Origin: Ophioceras dolichostomum
Taxonomy: Eukaryota > Ascomycota > Sordariomycetes > Magnaporthales > Ophioceraceae
DNA: 64,000 nucleotides
Direction of reading: 5' to 3'
Assembly (NCBI GenBank): GCA_003049485.1
Contig: PYST01000196.1
Coordinates: 1-64,000, forward strand
Within the stretch, counting starts at the first letter, position 1. Each line of letters starts with the position of its first letter. Under the pieces are notes generated by a model. The model was not told the DNA's origin. It did not search any database and worked only from the letters and a program-made list of their open reading frames with translations. Position numbers and translations under genes: made by a program. Below are positions 1 to 12,205 of this stretch, piece by piece.

Positions 1-1767
1 GCTACCAACCGCCCACACTACCGCCCCGACCGCCGAACCAGCCGCCGCCCCAGATCGCCATGCAGATCACAACCCAAGGGCGCCGCTTCCCCGGCTGGTG
101 CTCCAGCCCGCGCTTCTCCCCCGACGGCACGATGCTCGCCTACCTCAAGCGGCCCCTCGACCGCTACCCGGACGCGCGCCTCCTGCTCGGCCACGTGGGG
201 CGCTCTTCCCTCCTGTCGTCGTCGCCGCTCGACTCGTTCGACGTGTTCGACGTCATCACCGGCCGCGAGTGGGACCTGAGGCCGTCGGCGATCGCGTACC
301 ACCGCTCGGGAGGGTCGCTGCTCGTCACGGCCGACGACTGCGCGCGCGTGGCGCTGTACAGGGTTGAGTTGTCGTATGGGGCGGTGCCGCGGTTGCTGTT
401 TAAGCATGGGAGCGTTGCGGGGTCGGGGTTTTATGATATACGTGATGAGGGCGGAAAACCGACGGGCCAGCTGCTGGTGTCGTCGAGTAGTATGTTGGAG
501 AGCAGCGCGTTTTATGTTATTGATGACGGGTCTGATGGTGAGGAGGGGGAGGGGCAGCTGATGGGGTTCGAGCCGCGCGTACTGGCGTGTGCGACGAAGG
601 GAGGGGCGAGGTTTGGGCTGTCGCCGTCGCAGGTCTCGGAGATTTACTTTGAGGGGGGTGGTGTTGATGGGAGTGGGGGAGATTATTGCGTGCAGGCGTG
701 GATCGTGCGGCCGAGCGACTTTGATGAGGGCAGAAAGTATCCTGTGATCTTGCTCATCCACGGCGGGCCGGCGTCGGCTAGTAGGGATGATTGGCACCCG
801 CGGGTAAGTTAGCTCCCACTCTTTCCCACGCTTTTCTTCCACTATCCGCGCCTTCATGGTCTAGTGGTCTCTTAGATCCATCATCGCCCGACCGACCCCT
901 TATTAACCGTCTGTTTACTACTCTCCTCCCTTGCAGTGGAACCCCGTCGTCTGGGCAGAACAAGGCTATGTCGTTGTCCTCCCCAACATATCCGGCAGCG
1001 TCGGCTTCGGCGTCCCCTTCACGACCTCCGTCTTCGGACAGTATGGCGGCCGCCCCTACCACGACCTCGTCAACTGCATGGCGCACCTGGCGCGGTACGT
1101 CCCCTACGTCGACACGCAGCGCGCCGTCGCCGCGGGAGGTTCGTACGGCGGCTTCATGGTGAACTACATCCTTGGCCACCCGTCTTTCTCGTCGCGCTTC
1201 AAGGCGCTTCTCACGCAGGACGGCATCTTCTCCCTGCCGCACCAGGCGCTGTCGCAGGACGTCCTGGGCGACACGGGCGAGTTCAGGGGTCCGCCGTACC
1301 CTTGGAACAACCACGCCGAGCTGGCGCGGTGGAGCCCTGCGCGGCCGGACCTGCTGAGGAACTGGACGAGCGCGCCGCCGACGCTGGTGGTGCACAACGA
1401 GCGCGATTACAGGTGTCCCGTCACGGAGGGGCTGGCGGCGTTCCGGACGCTGCAGCTCATGGGCGTGCCGAGTAGGCTGTTGACGTTCCCGGATGAGGGG
1501 CATTGGGTACTGAAGCCGGAGAATGCGCTGGAGTGGCATCGGGTTGTGTTTGAGTGGTTTGGGAAGTATACTGGGCGTGGCCATGGTCAAGGGCAAGGAC
1601 ACGGGCACGAGCATGGCGAAGCGGAGGAGGACAGGAGGAGAAGCGGTGGCGGTCGTGGCGATGGACCGACGTCCTCCGCTTCGGGGGCTGGGGCGGCTGA
1701 TGGAAGTTCTCGAGTTGTCCATTCTTCAGCTCAGCCAGCCTTGCCCATGCCGGAAGAATGGAGGTAG
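1..1767 (+). CDS. Dipeptidyl-peptidase V-like S9 serine peptidase (5' truncated by window edge)
   Basis: A prolyl-oligopeptidase-fold peptidase that would release dipeptides or acyl-amino acids from peptide N termini. The reading frame is open to the window edge, so the ATG at 60 is probably internal. Exons are up to 803 and 937-1767; intron 804-936 (GTAAGT...TTGCAG) joins DDWHPR to WNPVVW in phase 0. A propeller-type repeat (FSPDGTMLAYL) comes first, then the alpha/beta hydrolase domain. The catalytic triad is visible: Ser in GGSYGGFM (codon 1141), Asp in ERDYRCPV (codon 1405), His in DEGHWVLKP (codon 1501). The HGGP oxyanion segment ends exon 1. About 540 residues are visible, against roughly 700-720 for fungal DPP V. 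No signal peptide can be judged because the start is missing. The His/Gly/Glu-rich tail after the catalytic domain is unusual. An acylaminoacyl-peptidase is the main alternative. Confidence 0.85.
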
Positions 1768-2750
1768 ACGACAGCATGTCTACTTTGCGTAGATGGGTAA
1801 GACGGAAGAGATTTCAGGGGTTGTGTGTGTAGCTTCGTCTTTCTGTTAACGAACGGCCGAACTTGACCAAGACGTAAACAACAATCTGCCAGAGGGCATG
1901 GATGAGAGGGACAAGTGAGCGAAGGATTAGTGACGGCCGAAGAGAAAGAGGAGAAGAGAGACGAGCAGAGAAATGCCTGGAACTGGATGCATCTTAACAT
2001 TTGAATGAACTTTATTTAAGGGGGAACAATACAGAAAAAGAAACACACACGCACGCACACACATTCAAAACCTACGGGTTCTCAAGGGCGAACGCAAACA
2101 TCTGCTGAAGCTGGTGGTCAAGATAGAAATCCCATGTGCCATGATTTCCCTGATGTTCTTACACAACCCCCAAGTCTGTCCGAGATACACGTGGACTTCT
2201 GCGTGATCGATCATGGTGGCTAGTCCACCAGATTGGGTACAAAATCAAGACTCAAGCTAAGCTAAGCTACCTACTTACAGGTATCTAAGTCGTGCTTCTT
2301 CAAGATCGGCGTCGATGATCACCTCCATCAACTGCAAATTCGTCACTAACCACATCCAGCCAGCCAGCCAGTTAGTCAGTCAACCCCTGGATCATCCAAG
2401 TCCAAGCACATCCATCCCTGACTCCCGCTTGCTCCCATTAAATGTTCCATCAAGCAAGCCGCTGCACTGCTCGGTCCTCATCAGCCATCTTCCCAGAGAA
2501 ACTCGGACCGCAGGACTACCTGCCTCGGTAGCTCCCTAGGCCATTTCGCTAACGCAACAGTCGCTCCCTCGCTCAAACACTGCTGTTCAACACCAGCAGC
2601 AAGGATATCGTTCGATGGCTGGCCATTGCCTCAGAACGCAGCAACAGCCAAGCCAAGCCACGGAGAAAGAAAAATGACAAACCCCGAAAACGCCGCAACT
2701 CCAAAAGCAAACAAAACTTCCTGCCTACCACAGGGAGGAGAAAGGTCCGC
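1768..2750. other. Intergenic, convergent 3' ends
   Basis: Spacer between the S9 peptidase and the MARVEL-like gene, which converge here. It holds a short CA-rich tract (about 2040-2066) and otherwise only presumed 3' UTR sequence. I see no credible gene. Confidence 0.6.
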
Positions 2751-5291
2751 TCAGTTATTCAGCACACTATACCGCGACCTCGCAAACCTCCCCCCCTCCC
2801 CACCAGCGCGTCCCTCCTCAGCCATCTTCCCGCTGACGTTCCTCCTCCCAAACTTCCCGTTTACAGTACCGAGGTCGTAGTAGTCGTTGCCCGACGACAG
2901 CTGTCGCCGTCCTCCTCCACCACTAGCCGGCGATCCAGTGCCACTACCGTTGCCGTTGTTTCCGTTGAGCATAACAGGCGGCGTGCCGGGCTTCAGCTCG
3001 CCGTACGGTTTCGAGTAGAACACGCCCGCCTCGGGCTGGATGGAGGAGTTCCTGTTGCGCGGGGAATTTGACCCTGACAGACCGCCGCCGTACCAGGTGG
3101 AGCGCTTGCTGAGATCGCGGCCTAGGATGCCTCGTTTCGTGGGTGGTGGCGTGTCGGTGTTTGGGGTAGAGTTGTCGTTGTTGAAGGTGGTAGATGACGA
3201 TGAAAGTTTCAGGTCGGCGATGTCCTGGCTGCCGCTGACGGACCGCGAGTTGTTGCTCACCTCGGACAGGGCGGTGCCGGGGCGGCGGTAGGGGGTTTGG
3301 GGCCGGTGGGAAGGCGGTGACGGCGTGGCAAGGGTGGTTGGGTTGGAGCGGAGGGGGTGCGGCGGGCGCGGGTCGTAGGAGGAGGACGATGTCGGTTGAG
3401 ACTGCGACGGTGGGGCCTGGCTGTGGAGTTGGTGGTGGTTATGCTGCGGCGGGACGGGCGGCGCGGTGGAGAGGTCGTTCTCGTCCACGACGGTCGTCTC
3501 GTCCAGGGAGGGGGCCAAGGGAGACACGCCGCGGGGGATGGCGAGGGCGGAGCGCGGACGGCTGCGGCTGTGGGTGCGGGTGGCGTCGTCGTACAGGCCG
3601 CTGTTGCCGTCGGAGTCGAGGTCTTCGTCGCCGGACTCGTCGGACACGCCGTCGTCCTCGCCGAGGCGGCGGCGGTGGTCGATCACGGCGTGGTAGGGGC
3701 GACGGCCGCCGCCGTGGGCGATGGCGCCGCTGACGAGGTGGTTGATGGCGCGGTTGCGCTCCTGCGTGCGGTTGACGAGCGAGTCGGACGTGTACCAGGC
3801 CTCGGTGAACTTGGCTGTGCGAGCGGGGCCGGACTGCTGGCTTTCGGTGGTGCCGTTGCTGTCGCGGGTGGCCGTTGACGTCGTCGTGGGCTCGTCCAGG
3901 GGCACCTCAGCGTACAGGCCGCGTGACGTCTGGGACGGGAGCTGCTGCTGGTGCTGTTGTTGATCGTAGTAGCTGGCGCGGTTGCTAGTGGGGCGGGACG
4001 ACTGAGGGCGCGACGACGGCGTCTGGCCGAACGCCATGCTGTTGCGCGGAGAGTTGCCGGGAGTGATCTGGTATGCGCGGCTGGGCAGGTCGGAGCGCGA
4101 GTCGCGCAGGGTGCTGCTGGCCTGGGACCCGGTGCGCGTGTGCGAGAAGGGGATGGACGGCGGGCGGCTCGCGACGTCTTCGTACGGCACGCCAGATCGG
4201 CGGTGCGACTCCAGCGGCGTGGACAGGCGGTTCACCGAGGCGGTGGAGCCCGTGCCGGTCGTGGACGTGGTGGCGACGGATGACTTGTTGCGCTTGTGCC
4301 GGCTCTCCTTGTACTTGTTCCGGGATGAGGTGAGGTGCGACTCGAGCGGGTTCATGTCCGGCGGCATCAGCGTGATCTGGCGGAACTGGTAGCCCAGCCA
4401 CGCCGAGAGCAGCAGCGAGACGAAGTGCAGCCCGGCGCCGGATATGAACGTGTAGTAGGCCGCGGGAACGAAGTACTCCAGGAGGCGGCCGTTGGGCAGC
4501 AGCGTGCTCCAGTTGTCTCGTGGGTTGTTGTTGACCACGCACAGGACGCCGTACGCGTAGAGCGCCATCACGCACAGGTCCGAGATTCCCGCGAAGAGCA
4601 TGTACGACGCCGACGAGGCCGGGGTGCGCCCGCCGGCGGGCCGGGCGAGATGGTAGATCGCATAGACGCAGTGGATAGACACCACGCCAGCCTATAAGTG
4701 TAAGTCAGCGATTAGCTCTTCTAGGTCATACAACTAACAAGCAAAGTTGCCCCCTCTTGTTCCTCTCCTCTTCGCTCGCTTGGGGCGGGACTTCGCCTCC
4801 ACTATCACTTACGGTGATGCGCAAGATCCAGGCGGTCGACTCATCAACCTTGGAGAGTAGGATGAACAAGGCGAGAATTCCGAGGGCTCCGACGAGCTCC
4901 AACAGGCGGAGACAGAGCTGGACGACCCTCAAGGCCTTGATCCAGCTCTTGGTCCTGGGGCTGACCACTTTGTACCGACGCCGTGGGGTAGGAGCCTCAT
5001 GGGCACTGTGAGGATGGGTGAAGAGACGGTGTCAGTGGGTGGCTAGCCCGGTCGAGACCTAGCCCGGTCTAGACTCTCGCGATCTCTCTCTCCTCTTTGG
5101 GCCCAGACTCGGGAAACTTACTCAGGGTGACGGTTGAACGAGATGAACGGCCCGTTTTGCTTCGGCCTGGGCGGCTTGACTTCCCAGCTGGCCCTCGTCA
5201 CGGCCTTGGGGTCAAACGTCGTCTGGGGAAAGCGCGCATCATCGAACTTCTCCTGGGCATACAGGAAAGGCTGTTGCTGAGAGCCACCCAT
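2751..5291 (-). CDS. MARVEL-like four-helix membrane protein with long disordered tail
   Basis: Predicted plasma-membrane or endomembrane protein of the fungal MARVEL-like group; exact role unknown. Three exons are read on the minus strand: 5122-5291, 4813-5005 and 2751-4691, giving 767 residues in one frame across both introns (5006-5121 and 4692-4812). The start is the first ATG (MGGSQQQPFLYAQEKFDD). Four hydrophobic helices occupy roughly residues 80-245: around VVQLCLRLLELVGALGILAL, WILRITAGVVSIHCVYAIYH, SYMLFAGISDLCVMALYAYG and YYTFISGAGLHFVSLLLSAW. The remaining ~520 residues are Ser/Thr/Pro/Gln-rich and probably disordered, with many potential phosphorylation sites. It is divergent from the adrenodoxin reductase gene. 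The family call rests on topology and general similarity, not on a catalytic motif. Confidence 0.75.
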
Positions 5292-6007
5292 CGTCTCGGG
5301 GGAGAAACAAAACTTTGGATTTCGTCAGTGCGGGGGTGAGTGAGTGACAGTGATGTCTTCGATTGCTCTCTGGTCCTGCCAAAAGGAATGGAATGGAATG
5401 CTGTTGTCTAGAACAACAGGAGCTGGTCTAGACTCATCCGGTCTCGATGATGATGTCTTGATTAATTACGAGACCGACAGCTTTGCAAAAGAGCGTGCGT
5501 GCTAAAGAGGGGCGGGAGAATGCGGGAGAGGAGAGAGAAAGGGCGAGAGCGTTTGATGGTTGGAATGCGACAAGAGCTCCCATGCGACAAAGTGTTTAGT
5601 TGGGAGCGGGAGCTCAAGCTCGTTGGCAGGGCAACGCCAGTCCAGTGCTACATGCCACACCAGGGGTTAGAGAGCAGCGCCAACTGGCCCCTATTGTTCA
5701 AGCTACAAAGGCACCGCCGTAACCTCAAAAAATTGTTCCAACAATGAATTCGCATGGTGCGCAATCGCGTACGGACACAGTCCCTGTGGAACTGTGAGGA
5801 CTGCGTCGTGCTTGACAAGGAAGAAGACCAAGTCAAGATGTTCGGCCTCGGAGAGCGAGGACGGAGGTCGAACTGAAGCTCGGAGATCAACGACACATGG
5901 CTTTCCGGAGCCAGCCAATTAGGTGTTGCTGTCTCGGTGCCATAAAAAAAAAGAGAATCCAACTTTTGTCATCTTTTCTCCTTCACAGAAACACAATTTT
6001 GCATAGG
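5292..6007. promoter_or_regulatory. Divergent intergenic region (MARVEL-like / adrenodoxin reductase)
   Basis: About 740 bp separate two divergent start codons and must hold both promoters and 5' UTRs. I see no convincing ORF and no named operator. Confidence 0.5.
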
Positions 6008-6028
6008 ATGCTTTGTCTATCATCATAA
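6008..6028 (+). promoter_or_regulatory. Six-codon upstream ORF overlapping the reductase start
   Basis: ATG at 6008 opens six codons (MLCLSS) ending in TAA at 6026-6028. The last A of that stop is the A of the main ATG at 6028 (TAATG). If transcription starts upstream, ribosomes would terminate exactly on the main start. Whether it lies in the mature 5' UTR is unknown. Confidence 0.45.
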
Positions 6029-7884
6029 TGAGTAGGCCGCTGGCATTTGTGTTATCGCAATGCCATGCGCAGACTGGTCGCAGGGTTCGTCAATTGACTG
6101 CTCGAGCGGCAGCAGTAGGCCGGCCTCGCTGGTTCTCGAACACCCAGACCGTCAGAGATGACCGCCCGTTCCGCATGGCCGTGATCGGCTCCGGGCCGGC
6201 CGGGTTTTACACCGCGCTACGGGTGATGCGAAAGATACAAGGGGCAAAAGTCGACATGTATGAGGCATTGCCGGTCCCATATGGGCTGGTCAGATTTGGG
6301 GTGGCTCCTGATCACCCAGAAGTCAAGGTGAGTTAGTAAGTGACGAGATGAACGTCTGGCTTCCTCGCGATATAGTGAATTGAGCAAGTTCTCGTCCCAA
6401 CGACGCCTCCCCCTCAACCCCTCCTCTCGGCCCTTTCCTTCCTCGCCCTCACTAACAAGATGGTCCACTTTCGTTACAATCAACCAATAGAACTGCCAAG
6501 AAAAGTTCGAGGAGGTTGCCGGCAGCCCCGACTTTACCTTCATCGGCAACGTCTCTGTCGGCCGCCCGAGCTTCCACGCGGGGGGTGGTAGTGTGCCGCT
6601 CACCGCGCTCGCTCGGAACTATGACGCCGTTGTCTTTGCATACGGCGCCGCAGAGGACAGGAAGCTTGGCATTCCGGGCGAGGACACCCTGAAGGGCGTG
6701 TACTCTGCGCGCGAGTTTGTAGGCTGGTACAACGGCCTCCCTCAGCACGCCGATCTCGATCCATGTCTCGATCTTGGGGAGGAAGCGGTCATCATCGGAC
6801 AGGGGAACGTCGCTCTCGACGTTGCGCGGATACTGCTTACGGACGTCGATGCCTTGAGGAAGACGGATATAGCGGAACATGCCCTTGAGGCACTGTCCCG
6901 GAGCAGAGTAAAGCGTGTTCACGTGGTGGGCCGTCGCGGCCCGATGCAGGTAGGTAACCGGCTCTCTTAATTCTCCAGTCTTGTTCTATTCTGTGACATT
7001 CAAGTCGGCCGAGAAGCTTCTCAGGTAGTGAACGTATCTGACCTCGTCTTCTGGCCGTCTAAAAGGCTGCCTTTACCATCAAAGAAGCGAGGGAGCTCAT
7101 GAACCTCCCCGGCGTGGCATTTCAACCCATCGAGAAGGGCCTCATCCCCCCAGATCCGAAGGCCTTGCCACGCCCGACCAAGCGGCTGATGATGCTGCTG
7201 CTCGAGAATAAATCATCACCGGCAGACCATCCCGCAGAAAAAGCGTGGTCCCTCGATTTCCTACGATCTCCCATCCGTTTTGATGGCGATGCGAAAGATC
7301 CATCTCGACTTGGGTCCGTCACATTTCAACGAAATGACTTGGACGATGTGTTCTCCCCCAAGGCACAGGTCCTTGGCCGTTCGGGGTCAGAAGACTGGGT
7401 AGTACCCTCAGCCCTGGCGTTCAGATCCATCGGGTACCGCTCGGTCCCGCTGGCCGGCTTCTCCGACTTGGGAGTCAAATTCGACGATAGGCGCGGTGTC
7501 GTCTTCAACGACGGCGCGTCGGGCCGCGTCTTGAGCGTGGGCGGGACCGAGGGCCCACCGACGAACCATGACGTCTCCGGAAGCCTGTACAGCGCCGGAT
7601 GGGTCAAGACCGGCCCGACGGGCGTCATTGCGTCCACAATGGAAGACGCGTTCACCACCGCCGATGCGATTACGCACGACTGGCAAGCCCAGACGGCGCC
7701 ACGCCCACCCCGGCACGGTTGGGATGCGGTCGCTCAGGAAGAGGTCGGTATTCGGGGCGCCAAGGTCGTGAGCTGGAAGGACTGGCAGAAAATCGACGCG
7801 GCGGAGAGGGAACGGGGTCAGGCAGAGGGGCGAGAGAGGATAAAGTTCCCCACTACGTCAGAAATGCTCTCCGTTTTGTCTTGA
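6028..7884 (+). CDS. ARH1: Mitochondrial NADPH:adrenodoxin (ferredoxin) oxidoreductase
   Basis: FAD enzyme that passes electrons from NADPH to mitochondrial ferredoxin for Fe-S cluster and heme A synthesis. Exons 6028-6327, 6491-6949 and 7066-7884 give about 525 residues; both introns are phase 0 (GTGAGT...AATAG, GTAGGT...AAAAG). The Arg-rich, acid-poor N terminus fits a matrix presequence. The FAD dinucleotide motif is VIGSGPAGFYTA, the NADPH motif IIGQGNVALDVARILL, followed by the family signature VGRRGPMQ. APDHPEVKNCQEKF and SAREFVGWYNGLP are also characteristic, and the C-terminal GWVKTGPTGVI FAD-contact segment is present. The ATG at 6028 is chosen as the first in-frame ATG. Its 3' end lies 167 bp from that of ETF alpha. 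Family assignment is firm; the yeast symbol is by homology. Confidence 0.93.
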
Positions 7885-8051
7885 CGTCGGTTTCGGTATT
7901 CCAGACATGAGAGGATCGAATGGAGAGCGACGAAGGCATGAGCATTTTAGGAGACATCACATGCGTTTGTACAGCAATTGTATAACACTCTTCTCTATAG
8001 ACTCTCGGTATCAAAACAGAACCCTAGGTACCTAGCTAGCGCCACCGCTGG

Positions 8052-9234
8052 CTATGACTTCTTTAGCTTCTCTGTCAGCTCTGGCACCTTGTCGAAGAGA
8101 TCCCCCACCAGCCCGACGTCGGCAACCTGGAAGATAGGCGCGTCGGGGTCCTTGTTGATGGCCGCGATGACCTTGCTGTCCTTCATGCCCGCCAGGTGCT
8201 GGATGGCACCCGAGATGCCCACGGCCATGTAGAGCTGCGGCGCGACGACCTTGCCCGTCTGCCCGACCTGCAGGCTGTTGTCGGCGTAGCCGCTGTCCAC
8301 GGCGGCGCGGGAGGCGCCGACGGCGGCGCCCAGCGCGTCCGCGAGCGGGAGCATTACCTTGTCGAAGTCCTCCTTCGACTTGAGGCCCCTTCCGCCGGAC
8401 ACGACGCGGCCGGCGGTGGCCAGGTCTGGCCTGTCCGACTTGGCCAGGTCCTCTGACACCCACTCCGTCGGGCACTCCGCCTTGGGGTCGACGCCGTCCT
8501 CGACCGCCGCCGCGGATGATGATCCCCCGGCCGCCGAGGCGGCGGGGAAAGCGGTGCCCCGGATGGTGATGACCTTGACTGCGTCCGACGACTCGACGGT
8601 GGCGATGGCGTTTCCGGCGTAGATAGGTCGTACGAAAGTGTTCTCGCTCTCGACGGCCGTGATGTCCGAGATCTGTTGCGAGTCCAGCAGGGCGGCGACG
8701 CGGGGGAGGAGGTTTTTGCCGAAGGCTGTGTGGCCGGCGATCACATGCGTGTAGCCTCCCTTTTTGATGTTCTCGACGAGTAATGGGGCGTAGTTTTCTG
8801 CGAGTCCCTGTTTATGGTAGGGTCGATACAGCCTCATATTAGCCCCTAGCTCTGATAGCAGCATCGCATTGCCGGAGGTGGCTCACGGAGGGGCCCGGTT
8901 AGTGTGAGAGGAAGAGGAGGGGCTGTTTGTCACTCACCTTCTCGTACGCGCTGTTCTCAACCACCAACACCTTTTCTACCCCCTCGACCTTGGCTGCTTC
9001 CTCGGCAACTCCTTTGACGCTCGCTCCTGCGACGAAAGCATGGACGCTGCCTCCTATTTTCTTCGCCGCTGTGACTGCGCTGAGTGAGGCGGCATTGAGC
9101 GCCCCATCTCTCTGCTCCAAAACTGCGAGGGTGGACAGCAACCTCTGCAGGGCAGATGGGCTCGTGGAGAAAGCGGGGGAGGCCAATCTTCCAGATACAC
9201 GCCCAATGGCAGACCTGTGCGCGATTGAGAACAT
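8052..9234 (-). CDS. ETFA: Electron transfer flavoprotein alpha subunit, mitochondrial
   Basis: Matrix flavoprotein that carries electrons from acyl-CoA and amino-acid dehydrogenases to ETF:ubiquinone oxidoreductase. Exon 1 is 8938-9234, starting MFSIAHRSAIGRVSGRLASP (a presequence rich in Arg/Ser/Ala). Exon 2 is 8052-8807, starting GLAENYAPLLVE; the intron is phase 0. Together they give 350 residues, normal for the family. The N-terminal domain includes HTAFGKNLLPRVAALLDSQQ. The C-terminal FAD domain has GRVVSGGRGLKS, GASRAAVDSGYADNSLQVGQ and the ISGAIQHLAGM-to-INKDPDAPIFQVADVGLVGD segment that binds FAD. An Ala/Ser-rich insertion (about residues 175-195) sits between domains. Its start region is divergent from the SWI3-like gene. 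Confidence 0.94.
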
Positions 9235-9799
9235 CTTGAGAATCGTGATCGAATTCTCACGGGTTGTTGAAGCTCCCAAACCACTGACCAGGGAAGTTGA
9301 GGAGGGACGAATGTCTGTGAAGCGTCATCGGAGCTCTCATTGCTCGGCTGTGCCGTTGTGGATCCCGAGGTTAGCCGTGGCAACTGACACAGCGACGCTC
9401 CCTGGCATTGCCAGCTGGCAGTGTGTGCAATGTCAAGAAAGAGCCAGCGTCTTACTGCGTGCCTGAAAATCCAGGCATGCTTTACCGTCAAAAAATTCAG
9501 GACCACTCTTCCTGTCGTACGCGCTTGTGAGCTGTGGCCAGTGCCAAATCGCGTCCTCACCAATCTACAAAGTTTCCGGCGTCAAACATTGGCAGGCTGA
9601 TCTAGTCCCCGTCACGAATCAATTCTTATCAGCTTTTCTTTTGCGCTGACAATAATTAGCTGCATGAGATACGGCTTATTGTCAATTATTGCGCGCATCA
9701 ACATTTCGAGCCGTTTTCCCTTGCCCAACGCTGTCTCGAGCCTTTTCATCTTCACACCATCGTTGTCTCCAGCCTCCCTGCGCAGGCGCATCGATCGCG
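9235..9799. promoter_or_regulatory. Divergent intergenic region (ETF alpha / SWI3-like)
   Basis: 565 bp between divergent start codons, presumed to hold both promoters. No ORF here looks coding, and I recognise no defined operator. Confidence 0.5.
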
Positions 9800-12205
9800 A
9801 TGGATGAATCCACCACCTACGGCAGTCCCGGCAACGGCGCATCGCCAAATAGCAATCCCATCCTGGCGCAACCACCTCTAGAGGCTGAACCGGCCAGCGC
9901 GACCAAACCTAGTGATGGTATGACCTGCCATTCCTCACTCTCACTCATCGTCGTTGTTGTCGGATACATTCAAAACGGCTCCCGAGCTTCTGCGCCGCGC
10001 AACCTTACCACCATCCACTAACATGCTGCAGATGTTCAAATGAGCGATGGACCAGCTGTCGAGCCTGTCATTAAGCAGGACAGCACGACGCCGGTCCCCC
10101 CCGGAACCTCGGACAACCCACTTGACGCTCCCGAGAGCCCTCCCGCCGAGACAACAGCCCTTCGCGAAGATGAGGAGATGCGCGATGGCCAGGAAACAGC
10201 CGGCGAGGGCCAAAGCAAGGAGGGCGAAGGGTCTGGCGATGCCGCCCAGGATGGGAAGAGCAAAGACACACTCGAGAACGCAGCCCGGGAGCATCTCATC
10301 TCACAGACTCACGCCATCGTTCTGCCCAGCTACACGGTCTGGTTCGACATGAACACCATCAACGCGATAGAGAAGAAAGCTCTGCCCGAGTTTTTCAACA
10401 ACCGCAACCGAAGCAAGACACCGGCGGTTTACAAGGACTACCGTGACTTCATGATCAACACCTACCGGCTCAACCCGGCCGAGTATCTCACCGTCACAGC
10501 CTGTCGGCGCAATCTTGCTGGCGATGTCTGCGCGATCATGAGGGTACACGCGTTCCTCGAGCAGTGGGGCTTGATCAACTACCAGGTAAGATTTCGAGCA
10601 CACCTATCCTGGAAGAGCAGGCAGGAATTGAACTAACTGATCCCTCTCTTCGACTTGCAGGTCGATGCTGACCAGAGGCCGTCGCACGTCGGACCTCCGT
10701 TCACCGGACACTTCCGTGTTATTTGCGACACCCCGAGAGGCCTGCAGCCCTGGCAGCCCACTGCTGACCCAGTGGTCATCGAGGGGAAGCGTAACGCTCA
10801 GACGGACGGCAAGGCTACGGCCACACCAGCCGCCAAGACCGAGTTGAACCTGGAGGTCGGCCGCAACATTTACGAGGCTAATGCCAAGGGGACGAAGCTC
10901 AACGCGACAGAGGGAAAATCCAATGGCGATGCCCCGACAGCAAACGGCGCTGCGACGGGTGACTCGGCCACGGAGGGCCTCACCAAGGCACCAGTGGCCA
11001 AGGTCAATTGCTTCAGCTGTGGCTCGGACTGCACCCGGATCTACTGGCACAGACCACAAGTAGAGGGCACATCAACCCCCAAGCGCGACCTGTGCCCCCA
11101 ATGCTTCCTTAACCCACGCACAGACGCCAAGGAGGATAGCTTGGGCTACGTGAGGATGGAGAATCCATTGTACACCTCCGTCGTTGATCGAGACGTGCCG
11201 TGGACCGACGACGAGACCATCAGGCTTCTGGAGGGCCTTCAGAAGTACGATGATGACTGGGCTGAAATCGCCAACCACGTCGGCACACGCACACGGGAGG
11301 AGTGCGCCCTGCATTTCCTCCAGCTGGACATCGAAGACAAGTATCTCGAAACCGAGCCAATCAACGCGCCCTCGGGCCTGCAGATGCTTGGCTCGGGCAA
11401 GCACCTCCCCTTCTCGCAGGCCGACAACCCGGTCATGTCCGTTGTTGCTTTCCTCGCCACCCTGGCCGACCCTGCAAGCGCAGCCTCCGCAGCCGGCCGC
11501 TCGTTCGAGGACCTCACTAAGAGCCTCAGGAAGCAGCTGGAGATTAGCGACGGCAGCAGCGAGGCGGTGGCCAAGACCAACGGTAAGGGCAAGGAGAAGG
11601 ACTCGGACTCGATGGACGTCGACGGCGGCGCGGCGGCGGCGGGCCAGGAGGTGACTACCACCCACACAACCACCACCACCACCACCACCACCACTAGTAC
11701 GACGACGTCCAAGACGTCAATGGCAGGCCTGTCCAACATCCCGCTCGCCGCCGTCGGCGCCCGGGCTGGCGCGCTCGCGTCCCACGAGGAGCGCGAGATG
11801 ACGCGCCTCGTCTCGGCGGCCGTCAACGTGACGCTGCAGAAGGTGGACCTCAAGCTCAGGTTCTTCCAGGACATGGAGAGCATCCTGCAGGCGGAGCGGC
11901 GCGAGCTGGAGCGAGCCCGCCAGCAGCTGTTCCTGGACCGTCTGGCCTTCAAGCGCCGCGTGCGCGAGGCCGAGGAGGGGTTCAAGGCGGCGGCCGCCGT
12001 CCAGGCCGCGGGGGACCCCGCGCAGGCCACGCGCATGGCGGCCGAGGTCGTCGCGGCCGACGGCGGCGGGGGTGTGAGCAGCCACCACCTGACGACGAGG
12101 CTCAGCTTCCAGCCCGTCGCGGGCGCCAGCGCGGTGCTGCCTTTGAGCATGAGCAGTGGCGGCGGCGAGGGGGGGCATGGGCAATTTAAGAGCTTTCAGT
12201 CTTAG
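9800..12205 (+). CDS. SWI3/RSC8-type SWI/SNF or RSC chromatin-remodelling subunit
   Basis: Scaffold subunit of an ATP-dependent nucleosome remodelling complex, nuclear. Exons 9800-9917, 10032-10585 and 10661-12205 encode 738 residues in a continuous frame; the first intron splits an Asp codon. Domains in order: an acidic, Pro-rich N terminus; a SWIRM domain at about residues 130-225 (HAIVLPSYTVWFD ... RVHAFLEQWGLINYQ); a ZZ-like zinc site with paired Cys (CFSCGSDC ... LCPQCF) near 340; a SANT domain near 400-450 (VPWTDDETIRLLEGLQKYDD, EECALHFLQLDIEDKY); then a low-complexity stretch with a Thr run (ACC repeats, about 11660-11705) and a helical, likely coiled-coil region near 590-660. This is the classic SWI3/RSC8/MOIRA-BAF170 order. 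SWI/SNF and RSC membership cannot be told apart from sequence alone. Confidence 0.92.

Noticed and set aside
18..857. 279-codon minus-strand frame over the S9 peptidase
   Set aside because: Antisense shadow of a clear coding exon; Arg/Pro-rich and without family features.
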